Shown here one piece after another: positions 1 to 9,223 of a stretch of DNA of 29,948 bases. Below the pieces are notes generated by a model, which searched no databases, was not told the DNA's origin, and worked only from the letters and a program-made list of their open reading frames with translations. Each line of letters opens with the position of its first letter. The first letter of the stretch is position 1. The DNA is from Pleurotus ostreatus/Saccharomyces cerevisiae fusant. Lineage: Eukaryota > Opisthokonta. A program made the translations under genes and the position numbers. The stretch lies in assembly GCA_024196135.1 (NCBI GenBank), contig JAMQCK010000301.1, forward strand, positions 1 through 29,948, given 5' to 3'.

Positions 1-386
1 TCTCCGCGGACCGAGTCCCTGTCTTGCCTGTAAGCGGACGACAAGGCGGCGGGGCTGGGAGGGGCGGACGAGGACCCTCGGCGCCTCCGGGCCGGCCTCC
101 CGAGCCGACGTCCGTTCAGCACCCCCGCCCATCGTCGAAGCTGCGTCCTCGCCGTCGCGCGGGGACGTCTCTGCGCCCTCAGTAGGTACACCTGCGCTTT
201 TTCCGCGCGAAGAAAGCCCCTCGTTGAGTGCCTGCCCGAATTTCTCGATTTTCACGCATTTTTCGATTTTGATCGCGGCACTTTTGGCATCAAAGCAAGG
301 ATTTATGAAACGACAGTATCTTCCAGTCGCCACGCCATCGCATTCACGTCGCCTCCGCGGACTGACAAAATTCAGCCAGCGGACAA
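1..386. other. Window edge and upstream region of FunK1-1
   Basis: I see no confident gene here. Bases 1-200 are very GC-rich and open in more than one frame. A frame ending at a TAG at 183-185 reads as a Gly/Arg/Pro-rich tail and could be the end of a gene lying to the left, but nothing identifies it. Bases 200-386 are richer in A/T and presumably hold the promoter and 5' UTR of FunK1-1. The upstream block shared by FunK1-2 and FunK1-5 is not recognisable here. The TAG at 183-185 is in frame with the FunK1-1 start at 387. Confidence 0.4.
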
Positions 387-3218
387 ATGGACGACGAGTG
401 CCTTCAAGAAGTCCGAGAATGGCTTCGGGGGTGTGCCTCTCGCGCCAACAGAACGCGTGTCACACGCTTGAAGTCGTTTTACGACACCTATCTCCCTCAG
501 TGGCAACGACTCTCCGACGACGAATGGTTCAAGCTTCACAATGCCCTCCTCCGCGATAAGACCCTCGACCGTAAGGGTCAATGGGCCGACCTCCCGCCAC
601 CGAAGAAAACTCGCGCGCAGACCGGCAGCAAGACGCGTCGGGCGAACGAAGCCAACCATTTCCGAGGACTCGAGAAGGTTATAGAGGGCGTTTTGGTGGC
701 GGCCGAACGAGCACTCAAGGGACGCTTCGCGCCTGCGAAACGCACGACAAGATTCTCGTGCCGACCTGTGCGAGCGACACATGGCAAGGCGACAGGCCCG
801 GCCCAGCACGTTGATGCAATGTTCATGAGGAAAGAGTCCTGCTATTCAGGCGGACTCGTGAAGGGCATTAACGCTCAATACCCCTGGAGCGTTGACGATA
901 GCGATGGGGCCGTGACTGCTGACATGACGACCGCCGGCCAACTGAAGTTGGCTTCAGCAGCGACCGATGTTGTTGATGTACGCTCCTCCGATCATCGGCC
1001 TCCCTCGTGCTCAGACAAGCTTTACAGAACGAAGAGAAAATATTGGAATACGCCGCTCACGCTATTCGATACGACGTCGGTCGTGCTTTTGTATTATCAT
1101 TTACCATCGAAGGCTCCCTCATGCGACTCTGGCACCACAGCCGATCTCACTCTGGCGTTTCGGAGCTATTCGACATATACAATGCACGTTGCCCCCGCCA
1201 CGAACATCCTCCCTCTTGATGCTGACTTTCCTCAGGAGCCGCGGTCGTTTGTCGAATTCATTCTCCTCAATACGTATGCGCCCCCATCGACGCTCGGCAT
1301 CGATCCCACCGTTCGCCGCGTGCTCGACGATGCGGCGCATCCGCAACACCAGTTTGACATATACGCCAAGGACGGATGCTGCAGGACCTATCAAACCGTC
1401 GGCGTAATCGACGACGTCGACTCTTTGCTCCTCTATCCAACCTCCAAGCGAGTTTACAAGGTCAAGCAAGTCATTCAGAACGCCGATTCCCCGCACGAGC
1501 GCGTTCTCGACGCGACGCCCAACGTCTTGCTCGACTACTGGGTCGACTTGGGCGTGCAGAACGAGAGCACCATTCAGAGGGGTATCATTCACAACCTGGA
1601 ATCGTCGAACGACTGGCCCGACATCAAGGATCATTTCATGGACATCAAGCATGACGGCCTGGTCCGATATCCATCCTCGGGACCGTTGACGCAAAGCGGC
1701 GTCCCGCCCTCCCCTCCGGACTCCATATACTATCACTTCATGGACCAAGTCGACGCGGAAGATGAGCGAAATGCCACCGCGGAGGTCAAGGCGGACAACC
1801 TAAAGAAGCGCAATGGTGTCTTCCAACATAGGTCCGACGGGAGTCGCATACCCGTCCCCGAAATGCAGGGCATGAAGCATTGCCGTACCGTGTACGCGCA
1901 ATATTGCGTGGATCTGGGCTCGATCTCCAGCCCTGCGCTGTATTTCTTCGCCATGAGCCAGGTCGTCAAGAGTGCGTGTTCTGTTTCGTCGAAGTCGCGC
2001 GCGTGCTTAAGCCCTCTTCAGTCCTCAAGTACCTCAAGCGTGCTGGATACGTGCATAGGGACGTCAGCCCCGGCAATTTCTTGCTACACCACAAGAGTGG
2101 GACGGTGCTCGAAAAGATTATCGCGGAGCTTGATCAATGGACGACTATCATCTCGGACCTCGAATACGCTAGACCTTACCGTGACCGAGGTGCCAACGAA
2201 ATCCTCAGCGTATGTGCCGTGATATTCTCTTAGTCGGCGATTGACTGACGACGCAATACAGGGAACCCCGTGCTTTATCGCCGTCGAGGTACAAGACCAA
2301 CGCCATATGTTCACGACGGCTCATTACGACTCTGACTGGCGCAAGCCCCCTCCCGCCATCTGCAACTTCTTCTCTTTCAATTACTACCACGATCTGGAGG
2401 GTGCGCTCTGGTTAGCGTTGCACTTCGCGTTCAAGAGGGTACCTAAGAGCAAACTTGACGCGTCGACACCCTGGGGCCCTGCGGACGATGTCTTGCGCCA
2501 CTACGCGGCCCGACTCTTCCCTCGCCAACTCGAGGGCTCGGGTGATCGCACCCGCGCTCTCAAGTACGGCGGTGATCTTGCTTTTTTGGGCGAGGCACTA
2601 GTCGCCATCCACGGTCCCGAGGCGCCCATCCTGAAGATCTTCCCCCTCATCACCGAACTTGGTGAGGCATACGTTCGGGTTGAGGGCAGCACGGATGTAC
2701 CGATGATCGAACTTGATAATGGACACCAAGTTCTCGACGACTCGCTCTTTGCGGACGACGTATATGACACGATGGAGGCAACGTTTCGGGAGATCAGCAA
2801 TGCCTACCTGCAGCAGGATGAGGAGTTCGTCCGGGTACCGCCGCCGCCGCCGATAGAATATGGCAATGACCGCATGGCTTCTCCGCCTCAATTTGCTGAT
2901 AAAGCGCCGGCGGAGGCGGAAGAGCCGGAGAAGATTACGCCGGCTGAAGACATGGAGGAGGAAGTGTTGTCTCGACTGCCAACGCCCATCCCTGCCCCCG
3001 AGACCCGTCCTTGCTCAAAGGGCGCCGACAATGGTGCATCGGCCGCCGCCGCTCAAGATGACTCCTTTGTAACTCGAGAAAAGGCGCGGAAGCGCACACG
3101 CGAGGAAGCTGTTGTAGGCTCAATGCCACCTCGGAAGCGGCTGTGTCCTGAACCAGGCACTACTTGCCAGCCGACGCGGTGGTCCCGACGGCTAGCGGCC
3201 AAGGCTAAGAAAGCGTAG
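387..3218 (+). CDS. FunK1-1: full-length fungal-specific protein kinase (FunK1 family)
   Basis: Exons 387-977, 1028-1183, 1236-1971, 2022-2209 and 2262-3218 give 875 aa. It belongs to the FunK1 family (Pkinase_fungal), predicted Ser/Thr kinases expanded in multicellular basidiomycetes; substrates are unknown. Residues 1-250 hold the family N-terminal region, with a FDIY motif ending exon 2, followed by LGIDPTVRR. The catalytic loop HRDVSPGNFL has its Asp at about residue 508, followed by SDLEYARP in the DFG position and GTPCFIAVEV in the activation-loop end position. Then come FNYYHDLEGALW and a Pro/Glu-rich tail ending in a basic patch. The residue aligning with the N-lobe Lys is Leu (about 348, in NVLLDYW). 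Intron 2 (1184-1235) needs a GC donor, AAT|GCACGT, where the paralogues have GTGCGC. A GC-AG intron is plausible, but this may instead be a decayed splice site. The start at 387 matches the N-terminal alignment of the paralogues. Confidence 0.85.
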
Positions 3219-3388
3219 GGCATGAACGCGGAAGCAGGTTCCAAGACTCGGTTGAGCTGTAGTAGCAGAATTGCGGGGTAAGGAGGTAGATAGGGAATGT
3301 ATGCCAACGCTAAATGTAACTCGACCTATGGGCGTGCGAGCAGCTCACGCCTAGGGCCTTCTTGAATTGACTACACGTCAACTCGCAA

Positions 3389-3414
3389 TTAGAAACTTGG
3401 GTTAGAAACTTGGG
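3389..3414. repeat. Perfect 13-bp tandem duplication
   Basis: TTAGAAACTTGGG occurs twice back to back (3389-3401 and 3402-3414) in the FunK1-2 upstream region. This is a short local duplication; no function is evident. Confidence 0.8.
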
Positions 3415-3472
3415 AGTGAATACGAAGAAGGTGCAAGCTGAGCGTCCCTTTATAATCCTGGCCATCATGATG

Positions 3473-3518
3473 GCTGATGGCGGCAAATTCCGGTCACATG
3501 ATTACCTCGAGGTGCGCC
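3473..3518 (+). promoter_or_regulatory. Upstream block shared with FunK1-5 (CACATGATTACC core)
   Basis: This stretch aligns with 21117-21162 upstream of FunK1-5. Both begin GCTGATGGCGGC, then carry TCAC(A/G)TGA(T/C)T(A/G)CCTCGAGGTG, then GC. Similarity continues weakly into a GAACCC(A/G)AACCA stretch. It lies about 105-150 bp before the FunK1-2 ATG. The core resembles a CACGTG bHLH/Cbf1-type site, degenerate here as CACATG. Sharing between paralogues may mean shared control or simply descent from one duplicated segment. Confidence 0.6.
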
Positions 3519-3623
3519 CGTTCAGTTCCTCGTCTCACTTCGAACCCAAACCACCACCATATCGCGCACACCGACCGAAAGCAGCTATCTAAAAGAAAGC
3601 TTTGCGAACGTCATCTTCGGAAC

Positions 3624-6529
3624 ATGGGTAGGGTGCACTCTGAATGCAGATTCAATCTCAACACCCGCACCTGCGACAAAACACGACGCTACTACTCTGT
3701 CAAGGATTTCTACGCTGCGTATGCCACGGGCTGGGAGCCTCTAACAGAAGAACAAAGACATGGTCTTACCCTCGCGCTATACGAGGCGAACGTCTACAGG
3801 AACGGGCGATGGGTCGCGCTCCCGGACCCGAAGCCGAAGGTGTTTGAAGACGTGCACTTTAACCCGCTGGAGAAGATATTCTCCCAAGTCATCGAATTAG
3901 CAGAGAAGATCCTCCCCGATCGCTTCAAGCTCGAAAACCGAACAACCAACTTCCGATGCCGCGCACGACTTACCACGAATTCTGACGCTGACGCGGGAGC
4001 TCCGAGCCCGTCTCACAAAGTCGACGCTATCAACACGCGCATCGAACCGTCCAATCCGAAAGGCGCAAGCAGTCGCTGGGGCAGCGCGCGTGACTCCTCC
4101 GTTAGGATCCGGCAAACCGGTGAACTCGTGCTCACCGCGGACGCTTTGCTCACAGGCGAGTTCACGCCAGACGACACGCGGGCAGATCAATTCGATGTGC
4201 GTGCTATGTTCTTTCTCTGCTGTCTGATTCTGACGAGATTTCTACAGAATATCAAAAAACAATACGCGCACGCTGGACATGCATTCTACAACGACGTCGG
4301 GCGCATTGCGGTGTTCTCATTTACAATCGAGAAGACCCAAATGCGCATTTGGTGTCATACGCACGCTCGCACAGGGCTCACTAAGGCGTTCGATATACAT
4401 ACGGTGCGCCATCCTTCCGTCAATATGGCTATAGTTAACATGTTACTCTAGAGCTTCCTTGACCTTGTCGAATTCATCCTCTTCAGCACCTACGCCTCGC
4501 TATCCGTGCTCGGTGTCGACACCACTGTCCGCCGAGTAGCAGATTCGAGCAACAATCTCCAGTATCAATTTGACTGCTATGACTCGGAGACGAACCTCCG
4601 GACGACGTACGAGACCACACGCTGCCTTGACGAAGCCTTCGCCATGGAGCTCTACTCTCGGTCTACGCGTGTCTACGAGGTTCACCAGGTTATAGGCGAC
4701 CCTTATGCCAACGAGCGAACACTCGCCAAAGAGCCTCACGTGCTACGTGACTACTACGACCGCGCCGATGTCAAAGAAGACCCGGAGCGTAGCATTCAAG
4801 ACGGCATCAGACTCGAACTCGAGAGCAAAGGCATTTGGGCAGAGGCTGCTCCTCACTTCATGCGCATCAAGGAAGACGGCGTCGTCCGGATCCCTGTCTC
4901 GGTTGACACGACTGTGCCCGCTCCCGCTTTGCACGAAAAACAGCACATGCGTACCGTCTACGAACAGCTATGCATCGACCTATACAAGGTCAACGATCCC
5001 AAACTCTTCTTCTATGCGATGAGCCAGGTTCCCAAAAGTGCGTATGCCAGACTCGCTAGCGCCATCATAGAATACTGACGATCCGAATCTGCAGTCCTGC
5101 GATACATGAAGCTCGCAGGCTATGTTCATCGGGACGTGAGCCCCGGTAATTTCCTCCTGCACTATCTCAAGAACAACGGCGCCCTCCCCGACCCCGCCTC
5201 AATTTCCCAAACCGCCCGGGAGGACTGGGTGACGATCATTTCCGATCTCGAATTCGCGCGGCCTTATCTGGATGCCCCTAAAGACGATCACAACCCGGTG
5301 CGCTATAACTTGACGTATGTCCCCACCTTTCTTTACTAACGCATGCCCAGGGCACCCCGTACTACGCCGCAGTCGAGGTGCAACATCGGAGGTACAGACT
5401 CCGCCCCGAGTACAAATACACCCCTCGCTTGGACATGACCGACAATTCTGACTCCTCCGATGACGACGAAGGGCCAGTCATCCCACCACCCCCTCACTTC
5501 GCGTACAACTTCTACCACGACGCCGAGGCGGCCTTGTGGATGGCACTGGACTTCGTCTGCCGAAGAATCTCCTCAAAGAGACGAGCTCTGCTCACTTCCG
5601 AAAATCTCACAGCACGAGACTTCCTCTGGGATTATGCCGCGAGGATCTTCCCCGCCAATTCCACAGCCCGCCACGAACTGATGGGCAGGGGTGGCGCCGA
5701 GACTCGCCGGTTGCGCGGCGTTCTGAAGGAAGTGTACGGCGCCGACTGTCCCGTCAAGCAGCTAGCGGGCCTCGTCAACGGTCTCGCGCGTGCGTATACT
5801 ACTCTGGAGGCCACCAACCCATCGGATCCCTCGATTCAATTCAAGAGCGGGCACGCGGCGTACGATCCCAAGCTCTTCACTGACGAGTTCTATAACGCTA
5901 TGGAAACTGTCTTCCTTACTATTAGCGACTACTATGCGGAACCTGCCAACGCAGATGTCTTCGTGTCTACCTATGACCCTCTCGATTCGGATCCAACGGC
6001 GCAGTTGGCGCCGCGGCCGCTGCCTTCCGATCACTTCCACTGCGATCTCAACCACGACGGAGGGGATCACACAGTTGAAGCGGGTGCCGGGAACTACAGT
6101 GACGATGAGACTGGTGCTGATGAGGAGGATATCTTGGGTGCTCATGGCTCTCGCGACGGTACGGCGGCGTCAAAGACCACCGCGGAGGACGCCAAAACAA
6201 CGACCAACGCGGCTGCCGGGGCTGGAAGTGAGACTTCAGGCACCTCACCCGTCGCATGCGATGTAGCTTTTGCGAAGAAGAGGAAGCGCGGCGATGATGC
6301 TTCCACCGAACCTCAAGCTCCTCCGCGCAAGGTCAGGCGCACGCGTATCAAAGGAGCGGAACCGACGCGCCGATCAAAGCGAATAGCGGCTCTGCTGAGA
6401 TCTCAGCAGGAAGAGACACAGACTGATCCTGCTGCAAATACACCTCGTCGACAGCGAGGGGTACAGCCTACCGAGTCTCGCGCGCGTGCTCTTCGGCCAA
6501 GAAAAGCGCGTGGAACAGGTTCACAGTAG
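3624..6529 (+). CDS. FunK1-2: full-length fungal-specific protein kinase (FunK1 family)
   Basis: Exons 3624-4196, 4248-4403, 4452-5037, 5095-5297 and 5351-6529 give 898 aa. All intron positions and phases match FunK1-1 and FunK1-5. The FunK1 N-terminal region includes GHAFYNDVGRIAVFSF and FDIHT, then LGVDTTVRR. The N-lobe Lys position reads HVLRDYY (Arg, about 342). The catalytic loop is HRDVSPGNFL (Asp about 452), with SDLEFARP and GTPYYAAVEV following. The C-terminal half has the FYHDAEAALW motif, an acidic GNYSDDETGADEED segment, KKRKRGDD and the basic motif TRIKGAEPTRRSKRIA. The last intron has a good CTAAC branch point at 5335-5339. The start at 3624 (MGRVHSECRF) is preferred over an in-frame ATG at 3477 that lies in the conserved upstream block. 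The tail is closest to that of FunK1-3. Confidence 0.87.
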
Positions 6530-6831
6530 TCCTTGCAGCGCGTAGAAATATAGGAACAATACTTTCATGCCATGTATCTGTATCTCACCTTATCTGTATA
6601 CGCAGTGCAGCTTGCGAAGTAACTGTGCTCAGACTGAGCCCGCCTGAGCAGTTGCGAAGTTGAACTTTGCTTATCACGTGATCGTGTGACCGTGGACACG
6701 TCAGTCGGCACCGGGCCGGACTGGAACCTTCGCGCGACTTGCCTCCGCTGCCTTTCTAAAGCACAATAAACGCATCTTGTACTTCTACCACCAACTTCAG
6801 CTGAACTTACGACATCTCTACGACACTCAAC
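6530..6831. other. Intergenic region, FunK1-2 to Derlin
   Basis: About 300 bp hold the FunK1-2 3' UTR and the Derlin promoter and 5' UTR. A palindromic TCACGTGA lies at 6674-6681, about 150 bp before the Derlin ATG. The segment before the ATG is pyrimidine-rich, as is common for basidiomycete transcription starts. I see nothing else. Confidence 0.45.
6674..6681. promoter_or_regulatory. TCACGTGA palindrome upstream of Derlin
   Basis: An exact 8-bp palindrome containing CACGTG, the classic bHLH (Cbf1/Pho4-type) site, lies about 150 bp upstream of the Derlin start. It is plausible as a regulatory site on position and sequence only. Confidence 0.4.
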
Positions 6832-7873
6832 ATGGACGGCTTCGTCGCAGAAATTAGGAAAATACCCCCAGTCACCCGCTTCCTATGCATTTCCTCGCTA
6901 GGGGTGACTTTGACTACCCTCATGAACCTCGTGAGCCCGTACAGAGTGCTATACGTGCAGGATCTGGTGTTGCGGAGATTTGAGGTGCGTGGGGTCCACA
7001 CTTGATGGAGGGGGACGCGCTGACACCCCAGCAGATCTGGCGACTGTACACCAGTTTCTTTCTGGGAGGTTAGCTCGGGAGACGCGCGTGAAAGGGCGTG
7101 GCAGCTTACCTTGTTCATCCACAGGGGGCGGAATCAACTACATTTTCGAGCTTGCGATGCTATAGTGCGTCCCGCTTTCATTTCATATGCTCAATTCTGA
7201 CCCAGCGTCGCAGCCGCACTGCGAACGAACTTGAAGAAGGACCCTACGCTCGGCGATCCTCCGACCTCGCCTGGCAACTCTTCATAGCCAACTTTGCCAC
7301 CGTCGTACGTGTCCTACGCCTCCTCACCCTCAACTGACCCAATTAACTCACACCCCTCAGATTGCATCCACCCCCCTCCATCCCTTCATCTTCACGCGCC
7401 CCATGCTCGTCTGCCTCACCTACCTCTCTGCCCAACTCGCGCCTCCAGGCGCGCAGAGCAGCCTCTTCGGCTTGATCTCCTTCCCCGTGCGCTACATGCC
7501 TTTCGTCATGGTCGGCCTCGACCTGCTCATGGGCGGGCCGGGCGCGGCTGCGCAATCTTGTGTCGGCGCGGCAATCGGCCATTTGTGGTGGTGGGGCGTA
7601 TGGGGTGCGGGGCTTGGGGGGCAGGGCCCGTTGAGCGGTGCGTACACGGTATCTAGGAGACTCGGGAACATGCTGACGACTTGCATAGCGTTCGGCGAAG
7701 CACCACGGTGGTTGAGAGATTTATTCGGCGAGAGCGGCCCGCGAGGCGGCTCGCAAGGAGGCTTCAGGATGGGCGGGACGGGTGTACATGTTGTGCCGCC
7801 ACGTCGTGCCCAGCAGGCGGCGTCCGGATCGACGTCCGGGCACAACTGGGGCCATGGGAGGCGGCTTGGGTAG
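6832..7873 (+). CDS. Derlin-family ER membrane protein (Der1/Dfm1-like, ERAD)
   Basis: Exons 6832-6984, 7035-7068, 7125-7164, 7214-7304, 7361-7637 and 7689-7873 give 259 aa, the usual Derlin length. Derlins are proteolytically inactive rhomboid relatives that help move misfolded proteins out of the ER for degradation. Diagnostic features are an N-terminus MDGFVAEIRKIPPVTRF, the WR motif in IWRLYTSFF (W53, R54), ELEEGPYARR after the second membrane segment, and a GxxxG motif GAAIG (175-179) in a late membrane segment. The protein ends HNWGHGRRLG, which matches the SHP box that Derlin-1 and Dfm1 use to bind Cdc48/p97. I see no rhomboid Ser-His catalytic pair. The acceptor of intron 1 (7031 or 7034) is ambiguous by one codon; 7034 was chosen because it gives FEIWRLYTSF. 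The last intron is 51 nt and stop-free. Confidence 0.9.
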
Positions 7874-8163
7874 TGAGGTGGCGTAGGCTCTGGCCGATGA
7901 CGCTGGGTAGGCGCCCTGGCTTTTGCAGAGAGTAAGCATCTTGGCCAGTGAAGCTAAGTAGCGTGCATGTTTGTATCATAGGCGCTTTGAAGTTGTTGGA
8001 CTCAAGTCGTTGTTAGGATTAACTTTTGGGACCCAGGTGCAGATGATCGTGGGTAAGTCGTGGGTCGATAGCACGCGCTCACTTGCCTATCTTCCGTCGT
8101 TCACATGGATAGGTCGGTGTTGCGTCGGACCTTCGCACGCATAAGTAGCAGAAGGAAGTCTTT
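7874..8163. other. Intergenic DNA downstream of Derlin
   Basis: This is the Derlin 3' UTR followed by unassigned DNA. No reading frame here resembles a known protein, and no RNA gene is seen. Confidence 0.4.
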
Positions 8164-8193
8164 GTCTTTTGGACACCAACACGTGCGCCCTAA
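8164..8193 (+). repeat. Left arm of inverted repeat
   Basis: The outer part reads GTCTTTTGGACACC and the inner part CAACACGTGCGCCCTAA. The last 26 bases are the exact reverse complement of 9105-9130. The arm contains a CACGTG hexamer. Confidence 0.85.
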
Positions 8194-8391
8194 TGGGGAA
8201 GTACCACGCAAACCTCGGAAAATAGCTGGAAACCTCAAATCAATGCTTTTCACGTCGGAAATTCATTGCGCTAGGGTAATCAACAAAGTCTCGTGACGTC
8301 CTTGTCCTCTACCGCCATCCTCACCGCCCCCCCTCCCCTTGGCGCTTGCCCTCTCGCCCTTCGCCCTCCGCCGTCGCCGTCGCGCAGCGCG

Positions 8392-8706
8392 CCTCCGATG
8401 CCGGCCTACCGCGCCGCGTAGCAGCAGCGAGCAGCGCCTCGGCGAACACGCGTGCCTCTGCGAGTGCGCAGGCGACGACACCTCGGAGAACCCACCTGCA
8501 CGACCCCGACGACGCGCATACTGCGCGCTCCCCCCGACGCGTCTCTGACGCCGGCGTAGCGCGTCGCCAGGTAGCAGCAGCAAGCAGCATCGTCGCGTGC
8601 ATCGACCACGGCACACACGCGCCGCCCTGCGAGCGCGACGGTGACGGCGCCGGTGCGTCAGAGAGCCAACCAACGCGACCCCACGACGCGCATGCTGCGC
8701 GCTCCC
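8392..8706. repeat. GC-rich imperfect tandem duplication (two units)
   Basis: Unit 1 (from 8392) and unit 2 (from 8542) both begin with a version of CTCTGACGCCGGC, carry GTAGCAGCAGC(G/A)AGCAGC, and end GACGCGCAT(A/G)CTGCGCGCTCCC (8511-8532 and 8685-8706). Offsets between matched blocks are about 150 and 174 bp, so the indels between units keep a multiple of three. The forward frame from 8346 to 8864 stays open and shows the repeat as SDAGLPRRVAAASS and SDAGVARRQVAAASS. The minus-strand frames are also open, so coding status is undecided. Confidence 0.6.
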
Positions 8707-8779
8707 ACTGCCCTTCCCTCCCCGCCCCATTCCCCTGTACGGCACGCGTCACCGTGAAGGGGAGACGCGATGGCGTGGG

Positions 8780-8799
8780 CTGTACCTATGCAGGTACAG
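8780..8799. repeat. Short perfect hairpin
   Basis: CTGTACCT and AGGTACAG flank a 4-nt ATGC loop, giving an 8-bp stem. It sits inside the gene-poor stretch. There is no U-run or other sign of function. Confidence 0.6.
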
Positions 8800-9104
8800 T
8801 CTATGCCGTCGTGTCGATTATTAGAAGTACTATACTATATACTTCCACTTGTACGCGCAGCTAGATAGTATGAATGAAAATTTGTTACGCCTACGAAAGT
8901 GCCGCCTGAGATTGAAAAAAGGCCGTCAGTCAACCGCTCCCCTCGGGCTCTTGCTGTACGCTCGCGGACTTGTCATTTCGCGTCCACCTTTGCTTTACCC
9001 GTATTTACTAAATTTACCGGGTTTCCGACGTCCAATTTTCGTGGAAAACGGCAAATGTCGGAGTTTGCCGAGCAGCAATCAGAGCGCTTTGACACTTATC
9101 GCCG

Positions 9105-9134
9105 TTAGGGCGCACGTGTTGGTGTCCAAACGAC
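9105..9134 (-). repeat. Right arm of inverted repeat
   Basis: Read on the minus strand it repeats the left arm (26 exact bases, 30 with one mismatch). It ends about 90 bp before the ATG of the PNGase A-like gene, so its CACGTG hexamer would sit in that gene's promoter or 5' UTR. Confidence 0.85.
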
Positions 9135-9223
9135 GGCATCTGCAGAAGGATGTTCATCAGGAAGCTTTGGTGCTCGACCTTCCCTTTTGTGCGCATCTCC
9201 TCCCTTGTCTTTTGGGGTCCGCG

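Larger units (their letters stand above)
3219..3623. other. Intergenic region, FunK1-1 to FunK1-2
   Basis: About 400 bp hold the FunK1-1 3' UTR and the FunK1-2 promoter and 5' UTR. Visible elements are a perfect 13-bp tandem duplication (3389-3414), a TATA-like TTTATAAT at about 3449-3456, and the upstream block shared with FunK1-5 (3473-3518). An ATG at 3477 is in frame with FunK1-2. It lies inside that upstream block, whose FunK1-5 counterpart is non-coding, so it was not taken as the start. Confidence 0.5.
8164..9134. mobile_element. Possible TIR-bounded element (about 970 bp)
   Basis: Two arms in inverted orientation match exactly over 26 bp (8168-8193 and 9105-9130), and over 30 bp with one mismatch (8164-8193 and 9105-9134). 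Weaker inverted similarity continues inward: an ACGTCGGAAA stretch at 8252-8261 pairs with 9022-9031. The interior holds a GC-rich tandem duplication and no recognisable transposase. The size and arms would suit a non-autonomous DNA element, but I see no clear target-site duplication. The arms could instead be two unrelated insertions or regulatory copies. Confidence 0.4.

Noticed and set aside
3477..3623. In-frame upstream ATG that would extend FunK1-2 by 49 residues
   Set aside because: It lies inside the block conserved with the non-coding upstream region of FunK1-5, and the added peptide has no counterpart in the paralogues.
4197..4247. Stop-free introns of length divisible by three (also 7638-7688, 10369-10425, 11022-11072, 19248-19307, 27889-27942) as possible regulated retention
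   Set aside because: Six of about 49 introns is roughly what chance gives for 50-60-nt introns. Family motifs are restored by splicing in each case.
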